The position numbers and the translations under genes were made by a program. Below the pieces are notes generated by a model. That model was not told the origin of the DNA. It ran no database searches and saw only the letters and a list, made by a program, of their open reading frames with translations. Of a stretch of 41,749 nucleotides of DNA, positions 31,099-39,961 are shown piece by piece (within the stretch, counting starts at the first letter, position 1; the number at the start of each line of letters is the position of its first letter). The stretch lies in contig JAOTUY010000024.1 in assembly GCA_029863625.1 (NCBI GenBank), positions 1-41,749 of the forward strand, in the 5' to 3' direction. Origin of the DNA: Acidimicrobiia bacterium. GTDB lineage: Bacteria > Actinomycetota > Acidimicrobiia > Spongiisociales > UBA4744.

Positions 31099-32312
31099 AG
31101 GTCTTCGGGCCGCCTATCCAACACGACGTGGACATCGATTGTCTCGGCGTCTCTGAGCAGCACGACCTCGACCGTCTCGCCGGCCCGGTACAGACGCAAC
31201 ATAGCGACGAGCTCGTTCATATTGGCAACGGGAGCGCCGTCGAGTGCCACGATGGTGTCGCCGGCCTGGGCGCCGGCGTTGCCAATCGCGGACTTGGCAT
31301 CAACCGAAGAGATGAGGGCGCCGATGGGGAGCCGGGCATCGTCCGACGTCAGCTCAAATGCGTTCTCACCGACGATGCCGAGGAACGCATGCTGCACCTC
31401 GCCGTCGGCGATCAGGTCTTCAGCGATGCTGACGACAAGGTTGACCGGCACCGCGAACCCGAGTCCCTCGGCCCCAACGTCGCTGACTCCGATGGCCGTT
31501 GTGATGCCGATCAGGCGACCCTGCCCGTCCAGGAGCGCTCCGCCGCTCGAGCCGCGGGTAATGGGGGCGTCGGTCTGGATGAGGCCAAAAAGCTGTTCCG
31601 AGGCCGTTACGCTGAGGTTTCGGTTGAAGGCCGACACGATGCCGTAGGTCACGGAGGGCCCACCTCCCAGACCGAGCGGGTTACCGATGGCGATGGCCGG
31701 GTCGCCAATGCGGACCTCCTTGATGTTGGCAAGTTCAATGGGTATGAGGTTCGGTGTGGCCACCTTGATCACTGCCACGTCGGTCAGCGGATCGGCTCCC
31801 ACGACCTCCGCTTGGTAGATTCTGCCATCAAGGAAGATGACCCGAACGAACTCGGCGTCCTCCACGACATGGTTGTTGGTGAGCACGTAACCATCGCTGC
31901 TGTAGACGACACCCGATCCGGTCCCGGCCGCAAAGCCGTCCACCCCGCTCCCGGTGCCGACTTCGACCGTGACGATGGATGGTCGAACCATCTCGGCGAT
32001 AACGGCAACCGCGGTAGTTCCCCCGGATGGCAGAGGCACGGGTGCTTGCACCGTCGCCGGCACAGAGGTGCTGGTTGTTGGGGTGGTGTCCGACGGGTCC
32101 GGTTCAGAGAATACACCGGCAACTGCGAGCGCGGCCACGGTGAGCAGAGATCCGATCAACCCGGCCAGAAACGCCACCATGATGATCCTGCCGTTTCCTG
32201 AAGGGCGGGAACGGCGGCGTTCCTGGGTCGGCGGCGCGGGTGTAGCCTGCGGCGGGAGTGGTGGCATCCTGGGAGCGAGGCGGGCTCCGGGGGCAGGCTG
32301 ATTGTTGGCCAT
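31095..32312 (-). CDS. HtrA/DegP-like membrane-anchored serine protease with PDZ domain
   Basis: The 405-residue protein has a proline-rich cytosolic N-terminus, one transmembrane helix (about 43-66, IIMVAFLAGLIGSLLTVAAL), a serine/threonine linker, a trypsin-like domain (about 100-290) and a C-terminal PDZ domain (about 300-400). The catalytic triad is H148 (LTNNHVVEDA), D178 (DPLTDVAVIKV) and S256 (TRGSSGGALLD, where serine replaces the usual asparagine of GNSGG). Such proteases act outside the membrane in protein quality control. It is coupled to the DUF2342 metalloprotease. Its start codon is only 11 bases from the divergent moaE start, so promoters must overlap the coding ends, or one of the two starts is downstream. 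Confidence 0.92.
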   Translation of the reverse strand: MANNQPAPGARLAPRMPPLPPQATPAPPTQERRRSRPSGNGRIIMVAFLAGLIGSLLTVAALAVAGVFSEPDPSDTTPTTSTSVPATVQAPVPLPSGGTTAVAVIAEMVRPSIVTVEVGTGSGVDGFAAGTGSGVVYSSDGYVLTNNHVVEDAEFVRVIFLDGRIYQAEVVGADPLTDVAVIKVATPNLIPIELANIKEVRIGDPAIAIGNPLGLGGGPSVTYGIVSAFNRNLSVTASEQLFGLIQTDAPITRGSSGGALLDGQGRLIGITTAIGVSDVGAEGLGFAVPVNLVVSIAEDLIADGEVQHAFLGIVGENAFELTSDDARLPIGALISSVDAKSAIGNAGAQAGDTIVALDGAPVANMNELVAMLRLYRAGETVEVVLLRDAETIDVHVVLDRRPEDL

Positions 32313-32323
32313 GAGGTGATTGT

Positions 32324-32758
32324 ATGAGCAAATCTCGCCTAGAGAGTCGCATCCGGGTTTCGGAATACCCCATCGAGGCTGGAGGGCTGGCCGGCGAGGT
32401 CGTCCATCCGGGTGCCGGGGCGGTGGTGGTGTTCCTGGGGACCGTTCGCGATCACTCCCCGGGTAAAGCGGGAGTGACCCATCTCGAGTATGAGGCCTAC
32501 CGGGAACAGGTGGAAGGGAAGATCGCCGAGATCGTGGCCGAGGCCGGGGATCGGTGGCCGATCCTGTGGGCCGTAGTCGAGCACCGAATCGGGCCCGTCG
32601 AGGTCGGAGAGGCGTCCGTTGGTGTTGCGGTGTCGTCGGCTCATCGCGCCGAGGCGTTCGAAGCCGCCCGCTATCTCATCGACGAACTCAAACAGAGGGC
32701 ACCCATCTGGAAAAAGGAGCACTGGACCGGTGGCGCGGATTGGGTAGAAGGTGCGTGA
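32324..32758 (+). CDS. moaE: Molybdopterin synthase catalytic subunit MoaE
   Basis: The 144-residue protein shows the MoaE pattern: GAVVVFLGTVRDHSPGKAG (active-site arginine), LEYEAYREQVEGKIAEI, VVEHRIGPVEVGEASVGVAV, SSAHRAEAFEAARYLIDELK and APIWKKEHW with the conserved lysines. MoaE with MoaD converts precursor Z to molybdopterin during molybdenum cofactor synthesis. MoaD and other moa genes are not in the window. The gene is divergent from the HtrA gene and is followed by a hairpin. Confidence 0.93.
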   Translation: MSKSRLESRIRVSEYPIEAGGLAGEVVHPGAGAVVVFLGTVRDHSPGKAGVTHLEYEAYREQVEGKIAEIVAEAGDRWPILWAVVEHRIGPVEVGEASVGVAVSSAHRAEAFEAARYLIDELKQRAPIWKKEHWTGGADWVEGA

Positions 32759-32764
32759 CGCCTG

Positions 32765-32789
32765 ACGGGCCGCCGACCTGTAGGCCCGT
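32765..32789 (+). terminator. Hairpin after moaE
   Basis: ACGGGCC (32765-32771) pairs with GGCCCGT (32783-32789) across an 11-base loop, seven bases after the moaE stop. No long T-run follows, as is common in GC-rich actinobacteria. Confidence 0.5.
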
Positions 32790-32819
32790 TTGCCGCCTCC
32801 GGCTCGAGTCACCGCGCGT

Positions 32820-32865
32820 CCTCCCCCGGCGTGAGACGGGGGAGGTGGCCGAGCAAAGCGAGGCC
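32820..32865. repeat. GC-rich palindromic intergenic repeat
   Basis: CCTCCCCCG (32820-32828) pairs with CGGGGGAGG (32837-32845). Then GGCCGAGC and GCGAGGCC (32847-32865) form a second hairpin, followed by a GGAGGGGGG run. The layout is similar to the blocks at 71-126 and 17.9 kb. The interval 32759-33076 otherwise shows no gene. Confidence 0.55.
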
Positions 32866-33076
32866 GGAGGGGGGTCGGTTCCCAACAAGCGGGCGTCAAC
32901 CAAGGTTTCGACCACCCGCATCGAGTAGTCGGCAACTGGTGGCGCCGCCGGACCCGGCGCTAGCCATAGCTAGCAGCGCTTTCCTCGACATCGGATGCGG
33001 CCCTATTGATATGATCGTTTCACGTTGGGGCGGCCGGCAACCCGCTCGAACCAACCGAAGGAGGGGACGGTTCCGC

Positions 33077-33865
33077 TTGCTGGAAGTGGCCAACCTTGAG
33101 GTCGTGTATCACGACGTTATCCTCGTGCTGCGCGGGATCTCGTTCAACGTCCCCGACGGCAAGATCGTCGCTCTCCTGGGTGCCAACGGTGCCGGAAAGA
33201 CGACCGTACTGAGAGCCATCTCCGGTCTGCTCGATGTCCATCAGGGTGATATCACCAAGGGCGAGGTCCGCGTCGACGGAGAACCGATCCACAAACTGAA
33301 GCCCGCCTCGATTGTCAATCGAGGCGTGACCCAGGTGATGGAAGGACGGCGGGTCTTCGCCGAGTTCACCGTCGAGGAGAACTTGCGGGTGGGCGCTCAC
33401 AGCAATCCCGGCCACCGCGACGACAACCTGGAGCGTGTGTTCGAACTGTTCCCGATCCTCAAAGAGCGGCGCAAACGCACCGCGGGGTATCTGTCTGGAG
33501 GCGAGCAGCAGATGCTGGCGATGGGGCGCGGGTTGATGTCCAGTCCACGCTTCCTGCTCCTCGACGAGCCGAGTCTGGGCCTTGCCCCGTTGCTGGTCCA
33601 GCAGATCCGCGACCTCATCGTCGAGATCAACCGGCAGGGGACCGCCATCCTTCTCGTTGAGCAAAACGCAACCATGGCGCTCTCCATCGCCGAGCACGGC
33701 TACATCATGGAGACCGGCAAGCTCGTGATGGACAAGCCGGCCGCCGAATTGATGAGCGACGAGGATGTCCAGGAGTTCTACCTGGGTCTCCATGCCGGTG
33801 GAGGAGAGCGCAAGTCTTTTCGGGATATCAAGCACTACAAACGCCGGAAGCGGTGGCTGTCGTGA
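33077..33865 (+). CDS. livF: Branched-chain-type ABC transporter ATPase LivF-like
   Basis: The 262-residue ATPase has Walker A GANGAGKTT, signature LSGGEQQMLAMGRGLM, Walker B FLLLDEPSLGLAP and the H-region ILLVEQNATMALSIA, where Q replaces the H-loop histidine as usual in LivF. It ends in a basic tail (DIKHYKRRKRWLS), longer than in amino-acid transporters. TTG 33077 is taken as start because MLEVANLEVVYHD is the normal N-terminus and GGAGGGG lies upstream; an in-frame ATG at 33011 is possible. It is the first gene of a six-gene overlapping operon. Confidence 0.92.
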   Translation: MLEVANLEVVYHDVILVLRGISFNVPDGKIVALLGANGAGKTTVLRAISGLLDVHQGDITKGEVRVDGEPIHKLKPASIVNRGVTQVMEGRRVFAEFTVEENLRVGAHSNPGHRDDNLERVFELFPILKERRKRTAGYLSGGEQQMLAMGRGLMSSPRFLLLDEPSLGLAPLLVQQIRDLIVEINRQGTAILLVEQNATMALSIAEHGYIMETGKLVMDKPAAELMSDEDVQEFYLGLHAGGGERKSFRDIKHYKRRKRWLS

Positions 33866-34698
33866 ACTCGCTGCTCGTTGTCAAGGACGTCCGACTTTCC
33901 TTCGCGGGCGTCGTCGCCCTCGACGGCGTCACGTTCACGGCGGATTCCGGTGAGCTATTCGCCATTATCGGTCCAAACGGAGCAGGCAAGACTTCGATCT
34001 TCAATTGCCTCAATGGCGTTTACCATCCCCAAGAAGGCACCATCAGTTTCGACGGGCGAAGCCTCCTGGGCATGAAGCCCAATCGCATCGCCGCGTTGGG
34101 GATCGCCCGGACATTCCAAAACATCGAGCTGTTCGAAAACCTGACCGTGCTCGACAACATCCTGTTGGGCCGCCACCTTCACTTCACGTACGGTCCGCTG
34201 GCAGCTGCCGTATATCAGGGTCGAGCCAAGCGCGAAGAGGTCTTCCACCGGGCGAGAGCCGAGGACATCATCGACTTCCTCGAGATCCAGGCCTTTCGGA
34301 AAAGCCTGGTCGGCATGCTCCCCTATGGCGTGCAGAAGCGGGTCGAATTGGGACGAGCGCTGGCGATGGACCCCAAGATCCTCCTCCTCGACGAACCGGC
34401 CGCGGGAATGAACCTCGAGGAGACCGAAGATATCGCCCGCTTCATTCTCGACATCAAGGAAGAGCTTGGCATCGCCATGATCCTGGTCGAGCACGACATG
34501 GGCCTGGTTATGGACATTGCCGACCGGGTCATGGTCCTCGACTTCGGCCGCAAGATCGCCGACGGCCCACCCCAAGTAGTTCAACGAGACCCAGAAGTGA
34601 TTCGGGCGTACCTCGGAGAGGAGTTTGAGAGCAGCGAACTGCACGCAGCTGAGGTTGAGGCGGCGGAGGCGGCCAAGGGTCGGGGAGAGGCTTCATGA
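33862..34698 (+). CDS. livG: Branched-chain-type ABC transporter ATPase LivG-like
   Basis: The 278-residue ATPase has Walker A GPNGAGKTSIFNCLNGVY, the family-specific ARTFQNIELFENLTVLDN segment, a degenerate signature LPYGVQKRVELGRALAM, Walker B ILLLDEPAAGMN and the switch histidine in ILVEHDMGLVMDIADRV. LPYG for LSGG is normal for LivG. Its GTG (33862-33864) overlaps the livF stop by four bases; a second GTG at 33853 is in frame. The alanine/glutamate-rich tail is not conserved. It would pair with LivF under LivH and LivM. Confidence 0.92.
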   Translation: MNSLLVVKDVRLSFAGVVALDGVTFTADSGELFAIIGPNGAGKTSIFNCLNGVYHPQEGTISFDGRSLLGMKPNRIAALGIARTFQNIELFENLTVLDNILLGRHLHFTYGPLAAAVYQGRAKREEVFHRARAEDIIDFLEIQAFRKSLVGMLPYGVQKRVELGRALAMDPKILLLDEPAAGMNLEETEDIARFILDIKEELGIAMILVEHDMGLVMDIADRVMVLDFGRKIADGPPQVVQRDPEVIRAYLGEEFESSELHAAEVEAAEAAKGRGEAS

Positions 34699-36545
34699 CG
34701 ACTACCAAGCAACGACCCCGCAGCGACGCTCCCGACCTGGCCTTCACCAGCATGACCGCCTGGTTGCGAGAGATCGCCGGCGATGAGCCCGATCGGATTG
34801 GTCTGCGGGAGAAGGAATTCGGGATCTGGCGAGAAACCTCGTACGGCGAGTATTGGGAGTTGGTCAAAACGGTCGGGATGGCGCTCTGGGCGCTCGGTGT
34901 GCGACCGGGCGACAAGGTGGCGATCCATTCGGAGAACCGGCTCGCCTGGGTCGTATCCGACCTGGCTACCCAAGGGATCCAGGCGGTTTCGGTTGGGCTT
35001 TACTCGACCAACCCGGCCTCTGAGGTGGAGTACTTGCTAAATCACTCCGAAGCGAAGGTGCTCATCGCCGAGGACCAGGAGCAGGTCGATAAGGCTCTCG
35101 AGGTGCGGGACCGGTTGCCGCACCTCGAGAAGATCATCTACATGGAGCCGCGCGGGGTCCGCACCTACGACGACCCGGCGTTGATGTCGTGGGATATGTT
35201 CCTGACGGTCGGTCGTCAGCAGCTCGTCGAGACTCCACGGCGGTTCAATGAGCTCGTCGACGGAATCGATCTCGACGAGACGGCGACCATCGTCTACACC
35301 TCCGGCACCACCGGACCTCCGAAAGGGGCCATGCTCTCGCACCGCAACCTGGTGTGGACGGCCGAGCACTCGACGCTGGTTGTGGCCGGCGAGCGGCCCC
35401 CGAAGCAGGCCGAGTTCCTCTCCTATCTACCCTTGTGCCACGTATTTGGTCGATTGTTCGATTTGATGGCTGCGCTCAGTCTTCGTGCCACGGTCAACTT
35501 CGCCGAATCGATCGACACCGTCGTTGCCGACTTGCAGGAGATCCAGCCCACCTACTTCCCGGCCCCACCTCGCATCTGGGAGAAGATGAGTGCAGTTGCC
35601 CAGATCCGCATAGCGGACGGTTCACCTGCCAAGAGGTTCCTCTCCCAGATCTTCTTGAAGATCGGAGGGTGGAACGCCGACCGGGTTCTCGAACGCGGGA
35701 AGCGAGGTTTACTCGGTGACGTCGTTTACGGCATCGGGTGGCTTTTGGTTTACCGGTCGCTCAAGAAGAAGATCGGGATGGGCCGGTGCCTTAGGGCTGT
35801 ATCGGCGGCCGCGCCGATTGCGCCCGAAATACTGAAGTTCTTCATGGCGATTGGAGTGCCCATCTATGAGGCGTGGGGCATGACCGAAACGACCGCCTAC
35901 GGTTGCATCAATCCCCCCGGCGATATCAAACTCGGCACTATCGGCAGGCCCGCCCAAGACTGCGAAATCAGACTCGACGAGGATGGTGAGATTCTCGCCC
36001 GCCACCCCGGGATCTTCCAGGGGTACTTCAGAAATCCGGACGCGACCGCCGAGGCGATCGACGCCGAGGGCTGGCTGCACACCGGCGATGTTGGAGAGTG
36101 GGACGGAGACCACGTCCGGATCATCGACCGCAAGAAGGACATCATCATCACCGCCGGAGGCAAGAACATCTCGCCTTCCGAACTGGAGAATCGGCTCAAG
36201 GTCTCGCCGTTCATCAAAGAAGCGATGGTGATCGGTGATCGTCGCAAGTTCATCAGTGCCCTGATCGGGATCGAAATCGATGTCGTTTCCAACTGGGCGC
36301 AACGCCAGGGCATTACATTCACGACCTACCGCGATCTGAGCGAGAAGGCAGAAGTGATCGAACTGATCCGCAAACAAGTCGACGAGGCCAACGCGGACTT
36401 CGCCCGGGTCGAGCAGATCAAGAAGTTCGACCTGATCCCCAAAGAACTCGATCACGAGCAAGGTGAGCTCACCGCCACCCAGAAGATCAAGCGCAAGGTG
36501 CTGGCTGAGCAATTCGCCGACCTGATCGAGGGGATGTACTCGTGA
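34695..36545 (+). CDS. Long-chain-type acyl-CoA synthetase (AMP-binding)
   Basis: The 616-residue enzyme has the adenylate-forming core: P-loop TIVYTSGTTGPPKGAMLSHR (about 198-217), YLPLCHVFGRLFDL, YEAWGMTETTAYGC, GWLHTGDVGEWDGDHVRIID and IITAGGKNISPSELEN, with a C-terminal lysine in TQKIKRKVL. It belongs to the long-chain FadD/FACL group and would form an acyl-CoA from a carboxylic acid, ATP and CoA. It starts with ATG overlapping the livG stop by four bases and ends overlapping livH by four bases. Being inside the transporter operon, it probably activates the imported substrate. Confidence 0.94.
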   Translation: MTTTKQRPRSDAPDLAFTSMTAWLREIAGDEPDRIGLREKEFGIWRETSYGEYWELVKTVGMALWALGVRPGDKVAIHSENRLAWVVSDLATQGIQAVSVGLYSTNPASEVEYLLNHSEAKVLIAEDQEQVDKALEVRDRLPHLEKIIYMEPRGVRTYDDPALMSWDMFLTVGRQQLVETPRRFNELVDGIDLDETATIVYTSGTTGPPKGAMLSHRNLVWTAEHSTLVVAGERPPKQAEFLSYLPLCHVFGRLFDLMAALSLRATVNFAESIDTVVADLQEIQPTYFPAPPRIWEKMSAVAQIRIADGSPAKRFLSQIFLKIGGWNADRVLERGKRGLLGDVVYGIGWLLVYRSLKKKIGMGRCLRAVSAAAPIAPEILKFFMAIGVPIYEAWGMTETTAYGCINPPGDIKLGTIGRPAQDCEIRLDEDGEILARHPGIFQGYFRNPDATAEAIDAEGWLHTGDVGEWDGDHVRIIDRKKDIIITAGGKNISPSELENRLKVSPFIKEAMVIGDRRKFISALIGIEIDVVSNWAQRQGITFTTYRDLSEKAEVIELIRKQVDEANADFARVEQIKKFDLIPKELDHEQGELTATQKIKRKVLAEQFADLIEGMYS

Positions 36546-37435
36546 ACGAGTTCCTCCAGGCCACGATCAATGGCATCGCCACCGGAGCCATTTATGCGCT
36601 GCTCGCCCTCGGTTTCGTCATCATCTACAAGTCGAGTCAGGTGCTGAGCTTCGCACAGTCGGGGCTGATGATCCTGGGCGCATTTTGGGTTGTCTACTTC
36701 TCGACGGTTTTGGAGCTGAACTTCTGGGTGGCATTGATTCTCGGGATTCTCCTGTCGGCGGCGATCGGAATTGTGATCGAGCGCATCATGTTGCGGCCGA
36801 TGGTGGGCAAACCCGTCTTCTCAGTGGCCATCCTCACCATTGGGCTCAACATCGCCTTGACGGTCATCGGGTTCGATCTCATCGGCGTTCAGATCCGCTC
36901 GCTGGGTGACCCATGGGGCATCGCCGTGCTGCAGTTGGGGGAGCTGGTTGTCAGCCGCAAAGACGCGGCCACCATTGTGGCGAGTGTCATCGTCGTGGGG
37001 CTCCTACTTCTCTTTTTCCGCTACTCACGTTTTGGACTGGCCATGCGGGCTACAGCCATCGACCAGGAGACGGCCCTTGCTCAGGGAATATCGGTAGCTC
37101 GGGTGTTTGCGGTGGCGTGGGCCATCGCTGCCGGATTGGCGACGATTGCCGGAGTCTTCCTTGGGGCCGGCACCGGCGTGTCGGCTGCGATCGGTGTCCG
37201 GGCCATCCGGGCGCTTCCCGCCGCCGTCATTGGTGGGCTCGACTCGATTCCCGGGGCAATCGTCGGTGGTCTTATCGTTGGACTGGCCGAGGCGTACACG
37301 GTCGCCTACCAGGCGGAGTATTTGGGCTTCCTCGGACAGAACTTCTCCACCGCCATCGCCTACGTGGTGATGTTCGTCGTATTGCTGGTGCGTCCGTACG
37401 GGATCTTCGGCACACGCGAGGTGGAACGGGTATGA
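36542..37435 (+). CDS. livH: Branched-chain-type ABC permease LivH-like
   Basis: The 297-residue permease starts MNEFLQATINGIATGAIYAL and LALGFVIIYKSSQVLSFAQS (the G..Y.L.ALG pattern). About eight membrane segments follow, with IERIMLRPMVGKPVFSVAIL, RATAIDQETALAQGISV and the EAA-like loop before VIGGLDSIPGAIVGGLIVGL. These are typical of LivH/HAAT permeases. GTG 36542 overlaps the acyl-CoA synthetase stop, and its own stop overlaps the livM start. It forms the membrane channel with LivM. Confidence 0.93.
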   Translation: MNEFLQATINGIATGAIYALLALGFVIIYKSSQVLSFAQSGLMILGAFWVVYFSTVLELNFWVALILGILLSAAIGIVIERIMLRPMVGKPVFSVAILTIGLNIALTVIGFDLIGVQIRSLGDPWGIAVLQLGELVVSRKDAATIVASVIVVGLLLLFFRYSRFGLAMRATAIDQETALAQGISVARVFAVAWAIAAGLATIAGVFLGAGTGVSAAIGVRAIRALPAAVIGGLDSIPGAIVGGLIVGLAEAYTVAYQAEYLGFLGQNFSTAIAYVVMFVVLLVRPYGIFGTREVERV

Positions 37436-38544
37436 GAGGCCGACCCGGGCTCGTCACTGCCTACCAGCGTGATTCGGCGATGCTGCCGACCACTACCCAG
37501 CGCGTGTGGTTTGCTGTCTTCTGCATAGCCATGGTGGCGCTCACCGTGTTCCTTCCTGATGACCTCGCCATGCGGGCAGCCAGTGCCGCGGCGGCGGCGG
37601 TGGGGGCCATCGGACTGAATCTGGTCACCGGGTGGGCCGGTCAGATCTCCCTGGGTCACGCGTTTTTCCTGGGCGTCGGCGCGTACACCGCTGCTGCTCT
37701 GGGCGGAGAGCCGGGAGGACCGCTCATCGGTCTGGGCCTCGAGATGTGGATCTGGCTGCCGGCCGCCGGCCTGGTTGCAGCTTTGGCCGGACTCATCGTT
37801 GCTCCGATCGCCACCCGCCTGCGGGGCCTCTATCTGGCCTTCGTGACTCTCGGCCTGGTCTTCATCGGCGAACACATCTTTCGGGAATGGGACTCACTGA
37901 CCGGAGGGATCGGAGTTGGCCGAAGCGCTCCCAAGCCGATCATCTTTGGATATGACCTGAGCCGTGAAGGCTCCTTCTTCGGGATCACGCTTTCGGCAGA
38001 GCAACAGTATTACCTTTTCGCTCTGGCCGTCCTGTTGGTGATGGGGTTGCTGGCCAAGAACATGGTGCGATCTCGCATCGGTCGGGCTTTCTCGGCGATC
38101 CGCGACCGGGATGTGGCCGCCGAGATCATGGGTATTCATCTCGGGCGCTATAAGCTGATCGCATTCACCGTATCCTCTTTCTATGCGGGAATCGCGGGAG
38201 GACTGATTTGGACATTTGTAGGCTTTGTTGAACCTCGGTCGTTCAGTCTGACCCTGTCGATCGTGTACATCGCCATGATCCTGATCGGCGGGGCGGCCTC
38301 GATCGTCGGCTCCATCATGGGCGCGGTATTCATCACCTTCCTGCCGCGGATCGTGGACTTGTTCGCTCAGTATGTGCCGTTCATCGAGGACTCACCTACT
38401 GGAGGCTTCTTGACGTCCGCGCAGATGGAGCAGATTCTTTTTGGCCTGCTGATAGTCGTTTTCTTGATTGTCGAACCGATGGGCCTGCATGGAATCTGGA
38501 TCCGGGTTCGCAACTACTGGAAGGCTTGGCCGTTTTCGTATTGA
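37432..38544 (+). CDS. livM: Branched-chain-type ABC permease LivM-like
   Basis: The 370-residue permease begins MRGRPGLVTAYQRDSAMLPT, then has about nine to ten membrane segments. LivM signatures are GLNLVTGWAGQISLGHAFFL, RLRGLYLAFVTLGLVFIGEH, SRIGRAFSAIRDRDVAAEIM (the cytosolic EAA-like loop) and GFVEPRSFSLTLSIVYIAMI followed by GGAASIVGS. ATG 37432 overlaps the livH stop by four bases. A long upstream open frame is a shadow of livH. It has a somewhat long N-terminus relative to E. coli LivM. Confidence 0.93.
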   Translation: MRGRPGLVTAYQRDSAMLPTTTQRVWFAVFCIAMVALTVFLPDDLAMRAASAAAAAVGAIGLNLVTGWAGQISLGHAFFLGVGAYTAAALGGEPGGPLIGLGLEMWIWLPAAGLVAALAGLIVAPIATRLRGLYLAFVTLGLVFIGEHIFREWDSLTGGIGVGRSAPKPIIFGYDLSREGSFFGITLSAEQQYYLFALAVLLVMGLLAKNMVRSRIGRAFSAIRDRDVAAEIMGIHLGRYKLIAFTVSSFYAGIAGGLIWTFVGFVEPRSFSLTLSIVYIAMILIGGAASIVGSIMGAVFITFLPRIVDLFAQYVPFIEDSPTGGFLTSAQMEQILFGLLIVVFLIVEPMGLHGIWIRVRNYWKAWPFSY

Positions 38545-38591
38545 GATCAACATCCTGATGTGACCGACGAGACAACGGAGGATGAGGGAAA

Positions 38592-39896
38592 ATGGGAAAG
38601 AAATGGGTACAGGTCCTGGCTCTGTTGGCAGTGCTGACGCTGATCGCGGCAGCGTGTACACAAGAGGACACCGAGGCATTTGATCTAGGAGTGACCGAGG
38701 AACCGTGCCCGGACGGCAATCCGGACAACGGTTGTATCTACCTCGGCGTTATCTCCGACCTCAGCGACGGACCGTTTGCAGCGCTGGCGATCCCCGCCGT
38801 AGCGGGACTCCAGGAGTTCTGGAACACCGTCAACGCGGCGGGCGGGGTCGATGGTTTCGACGTCGCTATCACTGCCGAGAACACGGTGGACGCTCACTAC
38901 AACCCCACCCAGCATGTGGAGGGTTACGTGGAGATTGAGCCGAACATTCTGATGCTTGCTCAGTCGCTTGGTACTCCGCAGACTCAGGCAGCGCTCCCCC
39001 AGTACATCGAAGACAACATGGTGGCGGTGCCGGCCACCTGGTGGTCGGGGTGGGCCTTCCCGGAGACCGACGGCAATGGGCTCGTTCTCGAAACCGGCAT
39101 CAACTACTGCCTCGAGGGCATGAACGACGTGGACTTCGTCGTGAGTCAGCTGGGCACCGACATCACTTACGGCATCGTGGGCTTCCCCGGTGACTTCGGC
39201 GGCGACGCGGCGGCCGGAGTAGTCCACGCGGCCGGGGTCAACGGTCTGGGCGATCCGGCTTTCCAGCTCGTTCAGGTCCCCCTGTCGGCCGGGGGTGACG
39301 TATCCGAGGCCGTTTCGCAGATTCTGGCCAATAGCCCCGACGTGGTGTTCATCACGACCGGTCCGCTGGAGTTGGCCCAGACCATGGGTGGGGTGTTTGG
39401 AGCAGGCGGGCAGGCGATGTTCGTCGGCACCCATCCGAGCTGGAATCCGGGATTAGTTGCGCAGGAAGCGCTGCTGCCGGCTCTCAAGGCGGCTTACTTC
39501 CAGTCCGGATTTATTCCCACTTGGTTTGGGGAGAGCGCCGGCCACGACGCGGCTCGCGCCGCGGCGGAAGCAATCGAACAGTCGCCCAATGAGTGGTTCT
39601 TGAACGGGTGGGCTTCCCAGTACCCGGTCAAGGCCTTGATCGAAAAGGCGATCGGTAACGGCGACTTGACAAGGTCCGGCATGGCGACGGCGGTCAGACA
39701 ACTGGACGATGTGAGCTTCGAAGGAATGCTGCCGAACGTCAGCTATGTGGGTAATCCCAACGACGTTGTGCCGCGGCAGAGCATCATCAACCGGGTCGAC
39801 GAGACGGCTCCGGGCGGGACGGTCACCGTTACCGGGATGTTCTCCGGACCGACGGCTGAAGCGTACGACTTCAGCGCCCCCTGTTTCGTTCCGTAA
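38592..39896 (+). CDS. livK: Branched-chain-type ABC substrate-binding lipoprotein LivK-like
   Basis: The 434-residue protein has a lipoprotein signal (GKKWVQVLALLAVLTLIAAA then C22), so it would be anchored outside the membrane by a lipid on C22. The rest is a type I periplasmic-binding fold: YLGVISDLSDGPFAALAIPA, LQEFWNTVNAAGGVDGFDVA (the usual nan-AGG turn), FVGTHPSWNPGL and a C-terminal lobe around AEAIEQSPNEWFL. An acidic stretch follows the signal. It should feed the LivFGHM transporter, 47 bases upstream. The ligand cannot be predicted, and a carboxylic acid is suggested by the neighbouring synthetase. Confidence 0.91.
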   Translation: MGKKWVQVLALLAVLTLIAAACTQEDTEAFDLGVTEEPCPDGNPDNGCIYLGVISDLSDGPFAALAIPAVAGLQEFWNTVNAAGGVDGFDVAITAENTVDAHYNPTQHVEGYVEIEPNILMLAQSLGTPQTQAALPQYIEDNMVAVPATWWSGWAFPETDGNGLVLETGINYCLEGMNDVDFVVSQLGTDITYGIVGFPGDFGGDAAAGVVHAAGVNGLGDPAFQLVQVPLSAGGDVSEAVSQILANSPDVVFITTGPLELAQTMGGVFGAGGQAMFVGTHPSWNPGLVAQEALLPALKAAYFQSGFIPTWFGESAGHDAARAAAEAIEQSPNEWFLNGWASQYPVKALIEKAIGNGDLTRSGMATAVRQLDDVSFEGMLPNVSYVGNPNDVVPRQSIINRVDETAPGGTVTVTGMFSGPTAEAYDFSAPCFVP

Positions 39897-39915
39897 ACCA
39901 AACGACTATCTAGTA

Positions 39916-39952
39916 AGCGAGGGAAGGACCCCGGCCGGGGTCCTTCCTCGCT
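39916..39952 (+). terminator. Strong hairpin terminator after the liv operon
   Basis: AGCGAGGGAAGGACCCCGG folds back on CCGGGGTCCTTCCTCGCT with a single bulged base and essentially no loop, 20 bases after the livK stop. No long U-tract follows. A rho-independent-like or bidirectional terminator is likely. Confidence 0.75.
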
Positions 39953-39961
39953 GTGAGCTTC

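Noticed and set aside
32831..33076. N-terminal extension of livF
   Set aside because: The extra 82 residues run through a palindromic repeat and are arginine-rich; homologues start at MLEVANLEV.
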